A stretch of 64,000 bases of DNA. Origin: [Mycobacterium] vasticus (GTDB lineage Bacteria > Actinomycetota > Actinomycetes > Mycobacteriales > Mycobacteriaceae). Made by a program: the position numbers and the translations under genes. The notes below the pieces were generated by a model. The model was not told the DNA's origin. It saw only the letters and a list, made by a program, of their open reading frames with translations, and did no database searches. The stretch lies in assembly GCF_020181595.1 (NCBI RefSeq), contig NZ_CP084028.1, positions 4,144,930 to 4,208,929 on the forward strand. Reading direction: 5' to 3'. Shown piece by piece: positions 1-10,895 of this stretch (position 1 is the first letter of the stretch; every line of letters starts with the position of its first letter).

Positions 1-890
1 CCACGCGGTTGCGGATCGAGCTGGAAGCGGTCAAGCCGTTCGTCGCGTTGCGGCATATCAGGTTCGACGACCTCGGCGACCTGATGGCGGCGATGGATCG
101 GATCATCGACACCGGTGGGCTCGACGGGGATCGGGTGGACTATCTCGACGGTGTGGTGTTCTCCCCCGCCGAGAGTTACCTGTGCGCGGGATTTCAGACC
201 GAGACCCCGGGCGCCGTCAGCGAGTACACCGGTCAGCAGATCTACTACCGCTCGATCCAGCACGCCCGGGGAATCAAGGATGACCGGCTGACCATCAACG
301 ACTATCTGTGGCGCTGGGACACCGACTGGTTCTGGTGCTCGCGGGCCTTCGGGGCGCAGCGCCCGTTGGTGCGGCGCATCTGGCCTCGGCGCTACCGGCG
401 CAGCAGTGTCTACGCCAAGCTGATCGGTTACGACCAGCGGTTCGCCATCGCCGACCGGGTCGAGAAGTGGCACAGGCGCCCGACGCGGGAGCGGGTTGTG
501 CAGGACATCGAGGTACCGCTGGGGCGCTGCCGGGAGTTCTTGGACTGGTTCTTCGCCCACGTGCCGATCGAGCCGGTGTGGCTGTGCCCGCTGCGCCTGC
601 GCGCCGAGGAGGACTGGCCGCTGTACCCGATCCGGCCCAACCACACCTACGTCAACGTCGGGTTCTGGTCCTCGGTCCCGGCCGGGGCCACCGAGGGAAT
701 CACCAACCGTCTGATCGAGGCGAAGGTCAGCGAACTCGACGGACACAAATCTCTGTACTCCGATTCGTACTACACCACAGCGGAATTCGATGCGCTCTAC
801 GGCGGCGACGCCTATCGAGCGGTCAAGCAGACCTACGACCCCGACGCTCGATTGCTGAACCTCTACGACAAGGCGGTGCGACGACTGTGA
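1..890 (+). CDS. FAD-binding oxidoreductase, C-terminal part (DHCR24/DIMINUTO-like, Rv3719-like)
   Basis: The reading frame is already open at the left edge, so the N-terminal FAD-binding half lies outside the window. About 295 C-terminal residues are present. They are rich in Trp and Tyr and contain a region typical of the substrate side of DWARF1/24-dehydrocholesterol-reductase-like flavoproteins. The stop overlaps the GTG of the next gene by three bases (GTGA), so the two are probably translationally coupled. In M. tuberculosis Rv3719 lies directly before a cyclopropane-synthase-like gene (Rv3720) in the same way. A role in modifying lipids with the methyltransferase is inferred from this pairing; the substrate is unknown. 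Confidence 0.75.
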   Translation, partial: TRLRIELEAVKPFVALRHIRFDDLGDLMAAMDRIIDTGGLDGDRVDYLDGVVFSPAESYLCAGFQTETPGAVSEYTGQQIYYRSIQHARGIKDDRLTINDYLWRWDTDWFWCSRAFGAQRPLVRRIWPRRYRRSSVYAKLIGYDQRFAIADRVEKWHRRPTRERVVQDIEVPLGRCREFLDWFFAHVPIEPVWLCPLRLRAEEDWPLYPIRPNHTYVNVGFWSSVPAGATEGITNRLIEAKVSELDGHKSLYSDSYYTTAEFDALYGGDAYRAVKQTYDPDARLLNLYDKAVRRL

Positions 891-2182
891 CCACCTACAA
901 GGAGCAGGCCCACACCGGCCGGCTGAGCCTGGCCCAGGTGCTGGAGACCCTGGCGACCGACGGCCACCTGCCGCTGCGCTTCACCGCCTACGACGGCAGC
1001 AGCACCGGACCCGATGACGCTGCTCTGGGCCTGGAGCTGCTGACCCCGCGCGGCACAACGTATCTGGCCACCGCGCCGGGCGACCTGGGCATGGCCCGCG
1101 CGTACGTGGCCGGGGATCTGGGGCTGCACGGGGTGCATCCCGGCGACCCGTATCGGCTGCTCAAGGCGCTCGCCGACGAGCTGCATTTCCGCCGTCCCCC
1201 GCCGCGGGTGCTGGCCAACATCGTCCGTTCGATCGGAATCGAGCACCTGGTGCCGATCGCGCCACCGCCCCAGGAGTCCCTCCCCCGGTGGAGACGCATC
1301 GCGGAAGGACTGCGGCACAGCAGATCCCGCGACGCCGATGCCATCGAGCACCACTATGACGTGTCCAACGATTTCTACGAATGGGTGCTGGGACCGTCGA
1401 TGACCTACACCTGTGCGGTCTACCCGCATCCGGAGGCGACGCTGGAGCAGGCCCAGGACAACAAGTACCGGCTGGTCTTCGACAAGCTGCGGCTGCGCCC
1501 CGGCGACAGGCTGCTCGATGTGGGTTGCGGCTGGGGCGGCATGGTGCGCTACGCCGCGCGACACGGGGTGCGCGCGATCGGGGCGACGCTCTCCGCCGAG
1601 CAGGCCCGGTGGGCGCAGCGCGCGATCGCCGACGACGGTCTGACCGAGCTGGCCGAGGTGCGGCACTGCGACTACCGCGACGTGCGGGAGTCCGAGTTCG
1701 ACGCGGTCTCCTCGATCGGGATGACCGAGCACATCGGCGTCGCCAACTACCCGAACTACTTCGGCTTCCTCAAGTCGAAGCTGCGCACCGGCGGGCTGCT
1801 GCTCAACCACTGCATCACCCGGGCGGACAACAAGTCCAACGCCACCGCGGGCGACTTCATCGACCGCTATGTGTTCCCGGACGGTGAGCTGGCCGGGTCG
1901 GGCCGCATCATCAGCGAGATTCAGGACGCCGGGCTGGAGGTGCTGCACAACGAGAACCTCCGCAGCCACTACGAGCTGACCCTGCGCGACTGGTGCGCCA
2001 ACCTGGTGGCGCACTGGGATGACGCCGTCGCCGAGGTCGGCCCGGCCACCGCCAGGGTATGGGGCCTGTATATGGCCGGGTCGCGACTGGGGTTCGAACA
2101 CAACGTGATTCAGCTTCATCACGTACTGGCGCGCAACGGCGGCGACACCGGCCTTCCGTTGCGGCCGTGGTGGCGTCCCTGA
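887..2182 (+). CDS. Cyclopropane-fatty-acyl-phospholipid synthase family methyltransferase (Rv3720-like), copy 1
   Basis: This is a 431-residue SAM-dependent methyltransferase of the CFA/mycolic acid cyclopropane synthase family. The SAM-binding glycine loop LLDVGCGWGG lies near residue 206, and family hallmarks HHYDVSN (near 155) and SSIGMTEHIG (near 277) are present. The N-terminal ~130 residues form the extra domain seen in long bacterial CFA synthases. It would methylenate or methylate a double bond of a lipid acyl chain at the membrane. GTG is chosen as start because it overlaps the upstream stop and the frame then covers the whole domain. A closely similar second copy lies 3.2 kb downstream. 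The exact product is not predictable from sequence. Confidence 0.85.
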   Translation: MTTYKEQAHTGRLSLAQVLETLATDGHLPLRFTAYDGSSTGPDDAALGLELLTPRGTTYLATAPGDLGMARAYVAGDLGLHGVHPGDPYRLLKALADELHFRRPPPRVLANIVRSIGIEHLVPIAPPPQESLPRWRRIAEGLRHSRSRDADAIEHHYDVSNDFYEWVLGPSMTYTCAVYPHPEATLEQAQDNKYRLVFDKLRLRPGDRLLDVGCGWGGMVRYAARHGVRAIGATLSAEQARWAQRAIADDGLTELAEVRHCDYRDVRESEFDAVSSIGMTEHIGVANYPNYFGFLKSKLRTGGLLLNHCITRADNKSNATAGDFIDRYVFPDGELAGSGRIISEIQDAGLEVLHNENLRSHYELTLRDWCANLVAHWDDAVAEVGPATARVWGLYMAGSRLGFEHNVIQLHHVLARNGGDTGLPLRPWWRP

Positions 2183-2315
2183 CGGCATGGCGCGACTTGA
2201 CGGAGCCTGAGCGGCCTGTTTGACACGCCCCCCTGCGCTCCTTAAGTTAGGTTCGGCTTAGTTCAGGGGGAGCAAAGTCGCACATCAGTGCAAATGAGGA
2301 CGGGGGGATTTTGTC

Positions 2316-4043
2316 ATGTCTGAAATTCGTCGGGGCGAACGACAACGCGGCGCCCGCACGATGCTCGGGGTAACCGCCGCAGCCGGCGCGTTCATGGCGT
2401 TCGGCGTGACGCCGGCCGCACACGCCGACGGCGAGCTGGACGCGATATTCGATCTGCTCGGCACGGGCGTCTTCAACGGTGGTGAATCGGATCTGGCGAG
2501 CCTCGGCACGGGATTCGCCCCCACCGCCTTCGCACTGCCCGCCGAAGGCGGCGTGTTCGGCGGTCCGATCGACTACGCCCAGCTGTTCGACCAGTTCTTC
2601 TACTCGCCGATGCACGACATGCAGCAGGCTTGGATCACCAGCCCGATGGGCATCATGTTCGACACCGCCCTCAATCAGATGGCCGGCCAGACCCTGATCG
2701 GCAACGGCGCCGACGGCATCGACGGTGGCACCCTGGAGCAGGCGGCGGGCGGCAACGGCGGACTGTGGTTCGGTGACGGCGGCGACGGCGGCACCTCCGC
2801 CGAAGGGGTCGGCGGTGTCGGCGGCAACGCCGGAAGCTTCGGCAACGGCGGCGACGGCGGCGCGGGCGCCAGCGGCCTGCCGCTGCTGGGCGGCGCGGGC
2901 GGCGCGGGCGGCGACGGCGGGTCCGGCGGAACCTTCCTGGGCAACGGCGGGACCGGCGGCGCCGGCGGCAACGGCGCCGCGGGCCTGACGAACATACTGC
3001 TCGGCGCCGGAAACGACGGCGGAGCCGGCGGCAACGGCGGCGACGCGCGTGGTCTGTTCTTCGGCAACGGTGGCGTTGGCGGCGTCGGCGGCGACGGTGG
3101 GGCCGGGCTGTCCGGGGCGCCCGGTGCGCTGGGCCTGATCGGCTCGGCCGGCGGGGCCGGCGGCGACGCCGGCCTGGGTGGAAACGGCGGCGACGCCGCC
3201 CGCTTCGGCGACGGCGGGATCGGCGGGGCCGGTGGCAACGGCGGTGAAGGTGGAATCGGCGGCCCGGGTGTGCTGCCGGCCGACGGGTTCGCCGGCGGTG
3301 CCGGTGGCGCGGCCGGTGACGGTGGTATCGGTGGGGCCGGCGGCTCGCTCTACGGCAACGGCGGAACCGGCGGCGTCGGCGGTAACGGCGGCGTGGGTGG
3401 CGCCGGCGGTTTCGGGTTCCTGGGCTTGCTCAACCAGCCGGGTCTGATCAACGGTGACGGCGGCAACGGCGGCGCCGGCGGCCTCGGCGGTGCGGCCGGT
3501 GTCGGCGGTGCTGGTGGCACCGCGTCGGCCGGTCTGGGCGGCAACGGTGGGGCCGGCGGCCTCGGCGGTGGCGGCGGCAAGGGCGGCGCCGGCGGGCAAG
3601 GCGCCATCGGAGTCCTCGGGATCGGTACCACCGGAGCCGGAGGCGACGGCGGTAACGGCGGCGCGGCCGGGGACGGCGGCGAGGGCGGTAACGGCGGCGC
3701 CGGAGGGGCCGGCTCGTCCGGCGACGGCTCCGGCGGAGCCGGCGGCCGCGGCGGCGCCGGCGGCCAGAGCGGCAGTGGCGGCAACGGCGGGCTCGGTGTG
3801 GTCAGCGTTGACGGCCAAGCCGGTGGCGACGGAGGCGACAGTCCGGTCGGCGGCAACGGCGGCGACGGTGGTGACGGCGGCACAGGCGGCGGCGCGGCCG
3901 GTGCGGGCGGTGCGGCCGGCGACGGCGGCACGGCCGGCAGCGGCGGTCTGGGCGTGCTCGGGCCCGGCGGTCTGCTCGGGACCGGCGACAACGGGACCGC
4001 AGCCGGTAACGGCACGGCCGGGGCCAACGGCACCGCGGGCTGA
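2316..4043 (+). CDS. PGRS repeat protein with signal-peptide-like N-terminus, no PE domain (575 aa)
   Basis: The N-terminus has basic residues (residues 5-13), then a hydrophobic stretch rich in Ala and Gly ending in AHADG near residue 37, which looks like a cleavable signal peptide. A ~90-residue non-repetitive domain follows, with the motif [20 protein letters not shown]. From about residue 128 the chain is almost entirely GGxGG/GNGG repeats. That is the PGRS composition of PE_PGRS proteins, but the PE domain (PE motif, YxxxD/E) is absent. The same N-terminal organisation occurs in the 1038-residue protein at 44156-47272. Function is unknown; a secreted or cell-wall location is inferred. 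A GGGGG tract 11-15 bases upstream can serve as ribosome site. Confidence 0.85.
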   Translation: MSEIRRGERQRGARTMLGVTAAAGAFMAFGVTPAAHADGELDAIFDLLGTGVFNGGESDLASLGTGFAPTAFALPAEGGVFGGPIDYAQLFDQFFYSPMHDMQQAWITSPMGIMFDTALNQMAGQTLIGNGADGIDGGTLEQAAGGNGGLWFGDGGDGGTSAEGVGGVGGNAGSFGNGGDGGAGASGLPLLGGAGGAGGDGGSGGTFLGNGGTGGAGGNGAAGLTNILLGAGNDGGAGGNGGDARGLFFGNGGVGGVGGDGGAGLSGAPGALGLIGSAGGAGGDAGLGGNGGDAARFGDGGIGGAGGNGGEGGIGGPGVLPADGFAGGAGGAAGDGGIGGAGGSLYGNGGTGGVGGNGGVGGAGGFGFLGLLNQPGLINGDGGNGGAGGLGGAAGVGGAGGTASAGLGGNGGAGGLGGGGGKGGAGGQGAIGVLGIGTTGAGGDGGNGGAAGDGGEGGNGGAGGAGSSGDGSGGAGGRGGAGGQSGSGGNGGLGVVSVDGQAGGDGGDSPVGGNGGDGGDGGTGGGAAGAGGAAGDGGTAGSGGLGVLGPGGLLGTGDNGTAAGNGTAGANGTAG

Positions 4044-4052
4044 TACCGAATC

Positions 4053-4095
4053 GAAACGGCCGCCGGCTGACCCTGGGTCAGCCGGCGGTCGTTTC
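4053..4095. terminator. Bidirectional hairpin terminator
   Basis: Two 20-base arms (4053-4072 and 4076-4095) pair with one G-T mismatch around a 3-base loop. The hairpin lies between the converging PGRS and monooxygenase genes, and the right arm contains the monooxygenase stop. There is no T-tract, which is common for mycobacterial terminators. Confidence 0.7.
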
Positions 4096-5322
4096 GTTTG
4101 AATCCGGTCGGCGCGCGAAGGCCGGTGCCCGCTCGGGGCGTACTCCGACACCGACCACGTAGGCGGGGATGGCCGACAGCCAGGGCAGTCGCCTGAGTAG
4201 GGCGCCGAATGCCGCCGGCGGGTCCAGGTTTCCCCCTCGCAGGATCGCATCCAGCCCCAGGTGCAGCACCCGCTGAACGGTCTGGGTGACGACGGTGGGC
4301 ACGACCCGGCGCCGGTGCACGGCGGCCAGATCCTTTCGGGTCACCCGGCCGCGCCGCAACGGGTCGGCCAAGATGGTCGCCGCCGCCACCGCATCCTGCA
4401 CCGCGAGGTTGATGCCGACGCCACCCGCCGGCGACATGGCGTGGGCGGCGTCTCCGATGCACAGCAGGCCGTCGACATGCCAGTCGCGCAGCCGATTCAC
4501 CTTCACATCAAGGTGTTTGACGTCATCCATCGATCGAAGCCCCGACACGTCCGCCTCCGGGATGAGGTCGAGGACGTCGCGGCGGAAGGCGTCGATGCCG
4601 CGCGCCCGCAATGCCGCCGCATCGCTCTTGCTCCCCAGATAGGCGACCTGGAAATAGCCTCGCCTCGGGATCATGATCGCGGCCCGGCCCGGGCCGAGGC
4701 GCGGTAGCAGCGTGGGCTGCGAGTCGCCGCCGTTGGGCAGCCGGAACCACCACACGTCGAAGTTCACGTTGAACTCACGCGCGCTCAGACCGGCCTCCTG
4801 CCGGGCGATCGACCAGCGGCCGTCGCAGGCCACCGTGAGCCCGGCGCGCAGTTCACCGGCGCCGTCGGGCCCCCGGTAGCGCACCCCGACCACCCGGCCG
4901 TTCTCGTGCAGCAGGCCGGTGACCTCGGTGCTCATCCGCAGGTTGAAGGTCGGCTCGTCCCGGGCGGATTCGGCGAGCAGGTTCAGCAGATCCCACTGCG
5001 GCACCATCGCGATGTACGGGTACGGCTGACGCCGCAGGCGCCCGAAGTCGACCACGGTGACGTCGTGGCCGGCCACGTCCAAACTGACCCGGTGGATCTC
5101 GCTGTAAGACAGCGCCGCAAACCGGTCCCACAGCCCGAGGTCGTCGAGCAGCCGCAGCGTGGTGGGATGCACGGTGTCGCCGCGGAAGTCCCGCAGGAAG
5201 TCGGCGTGCTTCTCCAGCAGCGTCACCTGGACGCCGGCGCGGGCCAGCAGCAGGCCGAGCACCATTCCGGCGGGGCCACCGCCGACGATCGCGCAGGTGG
5301 TGGTATCGGTCGTGTCACTCAT
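4078..5322 (-). CDS. FAD-dependent monooxygenase (PHBH-fold)
   Basis: This is a 414-residue class A flavoprotein. The dinucleotide-binding motif GGGPAG sits near residue 14, the middle region holds DG residues typical of the family, and the second FAD motif GDAAHAMSPAGGVG lies near residue 290. Proteins of this fold hydroxylate or epoxidise organic substrates using NAD(P)H and oxygen. It is transcribed away from the second methyltransferase gene (about 86 bases between starts), so the two may share a promoter region. The substrate cannot be read from the sequence; a lipid or quinone-like molecule is a guess from the neighbours. Confidence 0.85.
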   Translation of the reverse strand: MSDTTDTTTCAIVGGGPAGMVLGLLLARAGVQVTLLEKHADFLRDFRGDTVHPTTLRLLDDLGLWDRFAALSYSEIHRVSLDVAGHDVTVVDFGRLRRQPYPYIAMVPQWDLLNLLAESARDEPTFNLRMSTEVTGLLHENGRVVGVRYRGPDGAGELRAGLTVACDGRWSIARQEAGLSAREFNVNFDVWWFRLPNGGDSQPTLLPRLGPGRAAIMIPRRGYFQVAYLGSKSDAAALRARGIDAFRRDVLDLIPEADVSGLRSMDDVKHLDVKVNRLRDWHVDGLLCIGDAAHAMSPAGGVGINLAVQDAVAAATILADPLRRGRVTRKDLAAVHRRRVVPTVVTQTVQRVLHLGLDAILRGGNLDPPAAFGALLRRLPWLSAIPAYVVGVGVRPERAPAFARRPDSNETTAG

Positions 5323-5408
5323 CGGGGTGCCACGTTACGCGTGTTTGACATGGCGTCCGGGAGGTTATCCGCATCGGGTAGAAGCACACCTTGCCCAGGG
5401 GGAACACC

Positions 5409-6728
5409 ATGATGCTCAAATCGCCGACGGAAGCCTCTCAGAAGCCCACGAACGGCAGGCTGGGGTTGGCCGAGATTCTGGTACTGCTCTCCGGCGGGGG
5501 GCAACCGCCGGTCAAGGTCACCGCCTATGACGGCAGCAGTGTCGGCCCTGACGACGCCACGCTGGCCGTGGACCTGCTCACACCGCGCGCCACCACCTAT
5601 CTGGCCACCTCACTGGGTCAGCTGGGGATCGCCCGGTCCTACATCGCCGGCGACCTGGAACTGCGCGGCGTGCACCCGGGAAACCCCTACGAGATGCTCA
5701 AGGCCCTGGCGGACCTGGAATTCAAACAGCCGTCGCCACAGACGCTGATCAACATCCTCCGCTCGATCGGTTTGCGCAATCTGCGGCCGATCGCGCCGCC
5801 GGCCGAGGAGGCACCGGCCAAATGGCGCCGTCGCCTCTCGGCTGGATTGCGCCACTCGAAAGCCCGTGACGCTGACGCCATCCACCACCACTACGACGTG
5901 TCCAACACCTTCTACGAATGGGTGCTGGGCCCGTCGATGACCTACACCTGCGCGATCTACCCGAGCGCGGACGCGACGCTGGAGGAAGCCCAGGAGAACA
6001 AGTACCGGCTGATCTTCGAAAAGCTGCGACTGCAGCCGGGCGATCGGCTGCTCGACGTGGGCTGCGGCTGGGGCGGCATGGTGCGTTACGCCGCCCGCCG
6101 TGGGGTTCACGCGGTCGGTGCCACCCTGGCGGCAGAGCAGGTGGCCTGGGCGCAGCAGGCGATCGCCGACGAGGGCCTGTCCGAATTCGCCGAAGTTCGG
6201 CACTGCGACTACCGCGATGTGCGCGAGACCGGGTTCGACGCCGTCTCGTCGATCGGGATGACCGAGCACATCGGGGTGAAGAACTACCCGGCATACTTCG
6301 GCTTTCTCAAGTCGAAGCTGCGCAGCGGCGGCCTGCTGCTCAACCACTGCATCACGACGGCGGACAACTCGATATACAAGGGCGATGCCTTCAGCGACCG
6401 GTACGTCTTCCCGGACGGGGAGCTCACCGGTGTGGGGAGCATCGTCACGCAGATCCAGCGGACCGGTTTCGAGGTGCTGCACGAGGAGGACTTCCGGCTG
6501 CACTACGCCAAGACGCTGCGCGCCTGGTGTCAGAACCTGGTCGACCACTGGGACGAGGCCGTCGCCGAGGTCGGGCTGGGCCGGGCCAAGGTGTGGGGCA
6601 TGTACATGGCGGCGGCGGTACTCGGCTTCGAGCGCAACCTATGCCAGCTGCACCATGTGCTGGCCGGCAACGTCGACGAGCGGGGTGACGACGGCGACTT
6701 GCCGATGCGGCCGTGGTGGACCCCCTAG
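5409..6728 (+). CDS. Cyclopropane-fatty-acyl-phospholipid synthase family methyltransferase, copy 2
   Basis: This 439-residue paralogue of the protein at 887-2182 matches it along the whole length, including YDGSS, HHYDVSN, LLDVGCGWGGMVRYAAR and SSIGMTEHIG, and ends in the same PMRPWW-type tail. The start is ATG 5409, six bases after AGGGGG (5397-5402); a second ATG follows at 5412. The conserved SAM loop indicates an active methyltransferase on unsaturated acyl chains. The pair looks like a duplication separated by the PGRS and monooxygenase genes. It may differ from copy 1 in substrate or expression, since it has its own promoter region. Confidence 0.85.
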   Translation: MMLKSPTEASQKPTNGRLGLAEILVLLSGGGQPPVKVTAYDGSSVGPDDATLAVDLLTPRATTYLATSLGQLGIARSYIAGDLELRGVHPGNPYEMLKALADLEFKQPSPQTLINILRSIGLRNLRPIAPPAEEAPAKWRRRLSAGLRHSKARDADAIHHHYDVSNTFYEWVLGPSMTYTCAIYPSADATLEEAQENKYRLIFEKLRLQPGDRLLDVGCGWGGMVRYAARRGVHAVGATLAAEQVAWAQQAIADEGLSEFAEVRHCDYRDVRETGFDAVSSIGMTEHIGVKNYPAYFGFLKSKLRSGGLLLNHCITTADNSIYKGDAFSDRYVFPDGELTGVGSIVTQIQRTGFEVLHEEDFRLHYAKTLRAWCQNLVDHWDEAVAEVGLGRAKVWGMYMAAAVLGFERNLCQLHHVLAGNVDERGDDGDLPMRPWWTP

Positions 6729-6741
6729 AAAAACGAGCGCT

Positions 6742-8625
6742 TCAGTCGCCGCCGATGCGGCGGGCGCCGAGTTCGTTCTGCAGGAGTTCCAGTGCGACCT
6801 CTTCGGGGTCGCGGCGCGGCGCGGCATCGGCGGCGTCCACAGCGGCCTCAGCCAGCATGGCTTCCTCGTCGGCCCGCTGAGCCGAGACCGGGTCGACGGC
6901 GGGTGCGGTGGGCGACGCGGCTTCCGGTGCGGGGCCGCCGGGTTCGCAACGCACCCGCCAGTTCACCCCGAGCGCATCCTTGAGCGCCTCGGTGATGACG
7001 TCGGCGTTGCGCTGTTCGGAGAGTCGCTTGGCCAGCGGCGCCGATTCGTGGGTCAGCACCAGGGTGTTGCCGTCCACCGTGCGCACGGTCGCCCCGGCCA
7101 GCATCACCTCGGTGGTACGGCTGCGCTGGCGCACCTTGTCGCGCACCGTGGACCACATCGCCCGCACGGCCGCGGCGTCCGGCTCGCCCGGTGCCGCCGC
7201 GACGGGCGCCGGCGCGGCGGGCGCCGGCGGGGGTGCCGGCGGGGGTGGCGGGGGTTCGGGTTCCGGCTCCGGTGTCGGTGGTTCGGGTTCGGGCTCTTGC
7301 GCCACCACGAGTTCCGGCGCGGGTTTGGGCTCGGGTTCCGGTGCGGGCTCAGGCTCGGGCTTGGGCTCGGGCGCCTGGGAACGACGGGTGAACTGCTTGC
7401 CCCCAGACGCAGCCGGTGCAGTCGCAGCCGGCGCCGTGGCACCACCTGGGATCGACATGTCCAGCCGGCCCTCGATGCGCTCCACCCGTTGCAGCAGCGC
7501 GGCTTCGGTGTCGGCGGCCGACGGCAGCAGCAGCCGGGCGCACACCACCTCCAGCAGCAGCCGCGGGGCCGTCGCGCCACGCATCTCGCCGAGACCGGCA
7601 TGCACCACCTCGGCGTAGCGGGCCAGGGTGGCCGAGCCGATCCGGGCGGCCTGGTCATACATCCGCTCCAGCATGTCCTCCGGAGCGTCGACCACACCTT
7701 TGGCCACCGCGTCCGGAACCGCTTGCAGCACAATGAGATCGCGGAACCGCTCCAGCAGGTCGATGGCGAACCGTCGCGGATCGTGCCCGGCGTCGACCAC
7801 CGCCTCCACCGCGCCGAACACCGACGCCGCGTCCCCGGCCGCCAGTGCGTCGACCGCCTCGTCGATCAGTGCGACGTCGGTGGCCCCCAGCAGGCCCAGC
7901 GCCCGCTGATAGTGCACGTGGTTAATGCCGTCGGCGTCTCGCTCGGAGCCGGCCAGCAACTGGTCGAGCACCGACAGGGTGTCGCGCGGCGAACCGCCCC
8001 CGGCGCGGATCACCAGCGGGTACACCGCGTCGTCGACGGCCACGTGCTCCTGCTCGCAGATCCGCCCGATCAACTCGCGCATGGTCCGCGGTGCCAGCAG
8101 CCGGAACGGATAGTGGTGGGTGCGGGACCGGATGGTGGTCAGCACCTTCTCCGGCTCGGTGGTGGCGAACACGAAGATCAGGTGGTCCGGCGGCTCCTCG
8201 ACGATCTTGAGCAGCGCGTTGAACCCAGCGGGCGTCACCATGTGCGCCTCGTCGATGATGAAGATCCGGTACCGCGACTGCGCCGGTGCGTAGAACGCCC
8301 GGTCCCGAAGATCGCGGGTGTCGTCGACGCCACCGTGGCTGGCGGCGTCGAGTTCGACGACGTCGATGCTGCCCGGCCCGTTGGGCGCCAGCGCCACGCA
8401 CGAATCGCAGGTCCCGCACGGGGTGGGAGTGGGCCCCTGCTCGCAGTTCAGGGAGCGGGCCAGGATGCGAGCCGAGGACGTCTTGCCGCAGCCTCGCGGA
8501 CCGGAGAACAGGTAGGCGTGGTTGATCCGGCCCGCCGACAACGCGGTGCACAGCGGTTCGGTGACGTGCTCCTGCCCCACCACTTCGGCGAAGGTTGCCG
8601 GCCGGTACTTGCGGTAGAGCGCCAC
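6742..8625 (-). CDS. dnaX: DNA polymerase III subunits gamma/tau
   Basis: This is a 627-residue clamp-loader ATPase. The Walker A motif GPRGCGKTS lies near residue 43, four zinc cysteines follow (C-x8-C-x2-C-x2-C, near 64-79), and Walker B DEAH is near 123. After the AAA+ and domain III regions comes a ~90-residue linker dominated by Pro-Glu repeats, then a C-terminal tau-like domain. It loads the beta sliding clamp and links the polymerase to the helicase. The GTG start has no ribosome site but has a TANNNT hexamer (TAACCT) 7 bases upstream, so the mRNA may be leaderless. It is last in a row with the CHAP and aminotransferase genes, as in M. tuberculosis (Rv3721c). Confidence 0.95.
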   Translation of the reverse strand: MALYRKYRPATFAEVVGQEHVTEPLCTALSAGRINHAYLFSGPRGCGKTSSARILARSLNCEQGPTPTPCGTCDSCVALAPNGPGSIDVVELDAASHGGVDDTRDLRDRAFYAPAQSRYRIFIIDEAHMVTPAGFNALLKIVEEPPDHLIFVFATTEPEKVLTTIRSRTHHYPFRLLAPRTMRELIGRICEQEHVAVDDAVYPLVIRAGGGSPRDTLSVLDQLLAGSERDADGINHVHYQRALGLLGATDVALIDEAVDALAAGDAASVFGAVEAVVDAGHDPRRFAIDLLERFRDLIVLQAVPDAVAKGVVDAPEDMLERMYDQAARIGSATLARYAEVVHAGLGEMRGATAPRLLLEVVCARLLLPSAADTEAALLQRVERIEGRLDMSIPGGATAPAATAPAASGGKQFTRRSQAPEPKPEPEPAPEPEPKPAPELVVAQEPEPEPPTPEPEPEPPPPPPAPPPAPAAPAPVAAAPGEPDAAAVRAMWSTVRDKVRQRSRTTEVMLAGATVRTVDGNTLVLTHESAPLAKRLSEQRNADVITEALKDALGVNWRVRCEPGGPAPEAASPTAPAVDPVSAQRADEEAMLAEAAVDAADAAPRRDPEEVALELLQNELGARRIGGD

Positions 8626-8674
8626 GCAAGGGAGGTTACTTGCTCGGGCCGACGACGGTGCACGCCCGGCGGCG

Positions 8675-9244
8675 CTACACCTTCGGCCGCAGATACCCCA
8701 GTGTGTTGTAGGCGGGGTCGAAGTCCCGCCAGTTCACCGTCACGAACAGCCGGCCGCCGGAGTTCTGGTCGGCCGTCTCGTAGCGGAACGCGGTGCCGGT
8801 GCGCTCGACAGCCGTGACGACCGCGGCGTGCCCGTGCTCGCTGACGAACCCGCCCGGGCCGTAGACGACGATGTCGCCGACGTGGGGTTCGTTGGCGCCG
8901 CCGGCGAACGGGATCTGGTCGAAGTACTGTGCCAGGCCGTTGGTGGCGAAATGGTGGTAGAGGTCGAAGGCATTGCCGCTTGGGTCGTGGTTCTGCCAGG
9001 GGTAGCCCAGCCCGGAGATGTAGTGCGCGATCAGCGGGTAGCACTGGCCGTCGCCGTAGACCACCGGGTTGCCCAGCGCGGCGTCGGCGGCCTCCTGGCG
9101 GAATCCGTCGACCTGGTCGGCAATCCTGGCCGCAAGCGGCGTCGGGTCAATCGGTGGGGCCGCGGACGCCGGGAAGTTGCCGCCCGGCCACGTCAGCAGC
9201 ACCGCGACCAGCGCGGCAATCCAACCGGCGACCTTGAGCGTCAT
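8675..9244 (-). CDS. Secreted CHAP-domain amidase/peptidase-like protein
   Basis: This is a 189-residue protein with an N-terminal hydrophobic signal (residues 5-18, cleavage near ASA-AP). A CHAP domain follows: the catalytic Cys is in GDGQCYPL near residue 68, and His is in SEHGHAAVV near residue 138. CHAP enzymes cleave peptidoglycan peptide or amide bonds outside the membrane. The ATG start lies 8 bases after the aminotransferase stop, so the two are probably cotranscribed. The substrate specificity is inferred from the domain only. Confidence 0.8.
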   Translation of the reverse strand: MTLKVAGWIAALVAVLLTWPGGNFPASAAPPIDPTPLAARIADQVDGFRQEAADAALGNPVVYGDGQCYPLIAHYISGLGYPWQNHDPSGNAFDLYHHFATNGLAQYFDQIPFAGGANEPHVGDIVVYGPGGFVSEHGHAAVVTAVERTGTAFRYETADQNSGGRLFVTVNWRDFDPAYNTLGYLRPKV

Positions 9245-9252
9245 GGCGTGGG

Positions 9253-10713
<1,461 letters not shown>

Positions 10714-10727
10714 CTACCATTGCCGAC

Positions 10728-10813
10728 GGAGGATTCGCCTAGTGGCCTATGGCGCTCGCCTGGAACGCGGGTTGGGTTAATAGCCCTCAGGGGTTCAAAT
10801 CCCCTATCCTCCG
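10728..10813 (+). tRNA. tRNA-Ser(GGA)
   Basis: The acceptor stem GGAGGAT pairs with ATCCTCC. The anticodon loop CTGGAAC reads GGA, there is a long variable arm typical of class II tRNA, and the T-loop is TTCAAAT. The encoded 3' end is G and CCA is not encoded. Confidence 0.95.
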
Positions 10814-10895
10814 CACCCGATTCGGGTGCGACCGATCCGCCGTCGCGCGGCGCCGGTCGCACCCGAATCATCAACTGACCAGCAAGGGAGGTGGC

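Noticed and set aside
2250..2275. Possible IdeR iron box (TTAAGTTAGGTTCGGCTTA) before the PGRS gene
   Set aside because: Only about 13 of 19 positions fit the IdeR consensus and the symmetry is poor.
2247..4250. Long open frames opposite both PGRS genes (also 44372-47275)
   Set aside because: They arise from the GGC/GCC repeat pattern, giving Ala/Val/Thr or Pro-only proteins with no domain.
6385..8817. Long open frame on the plus strand across dnaX
   Set aside because: It is antisense to dnaX and the preceding gene; GC-rich codons keep it open, and no domain is seen.
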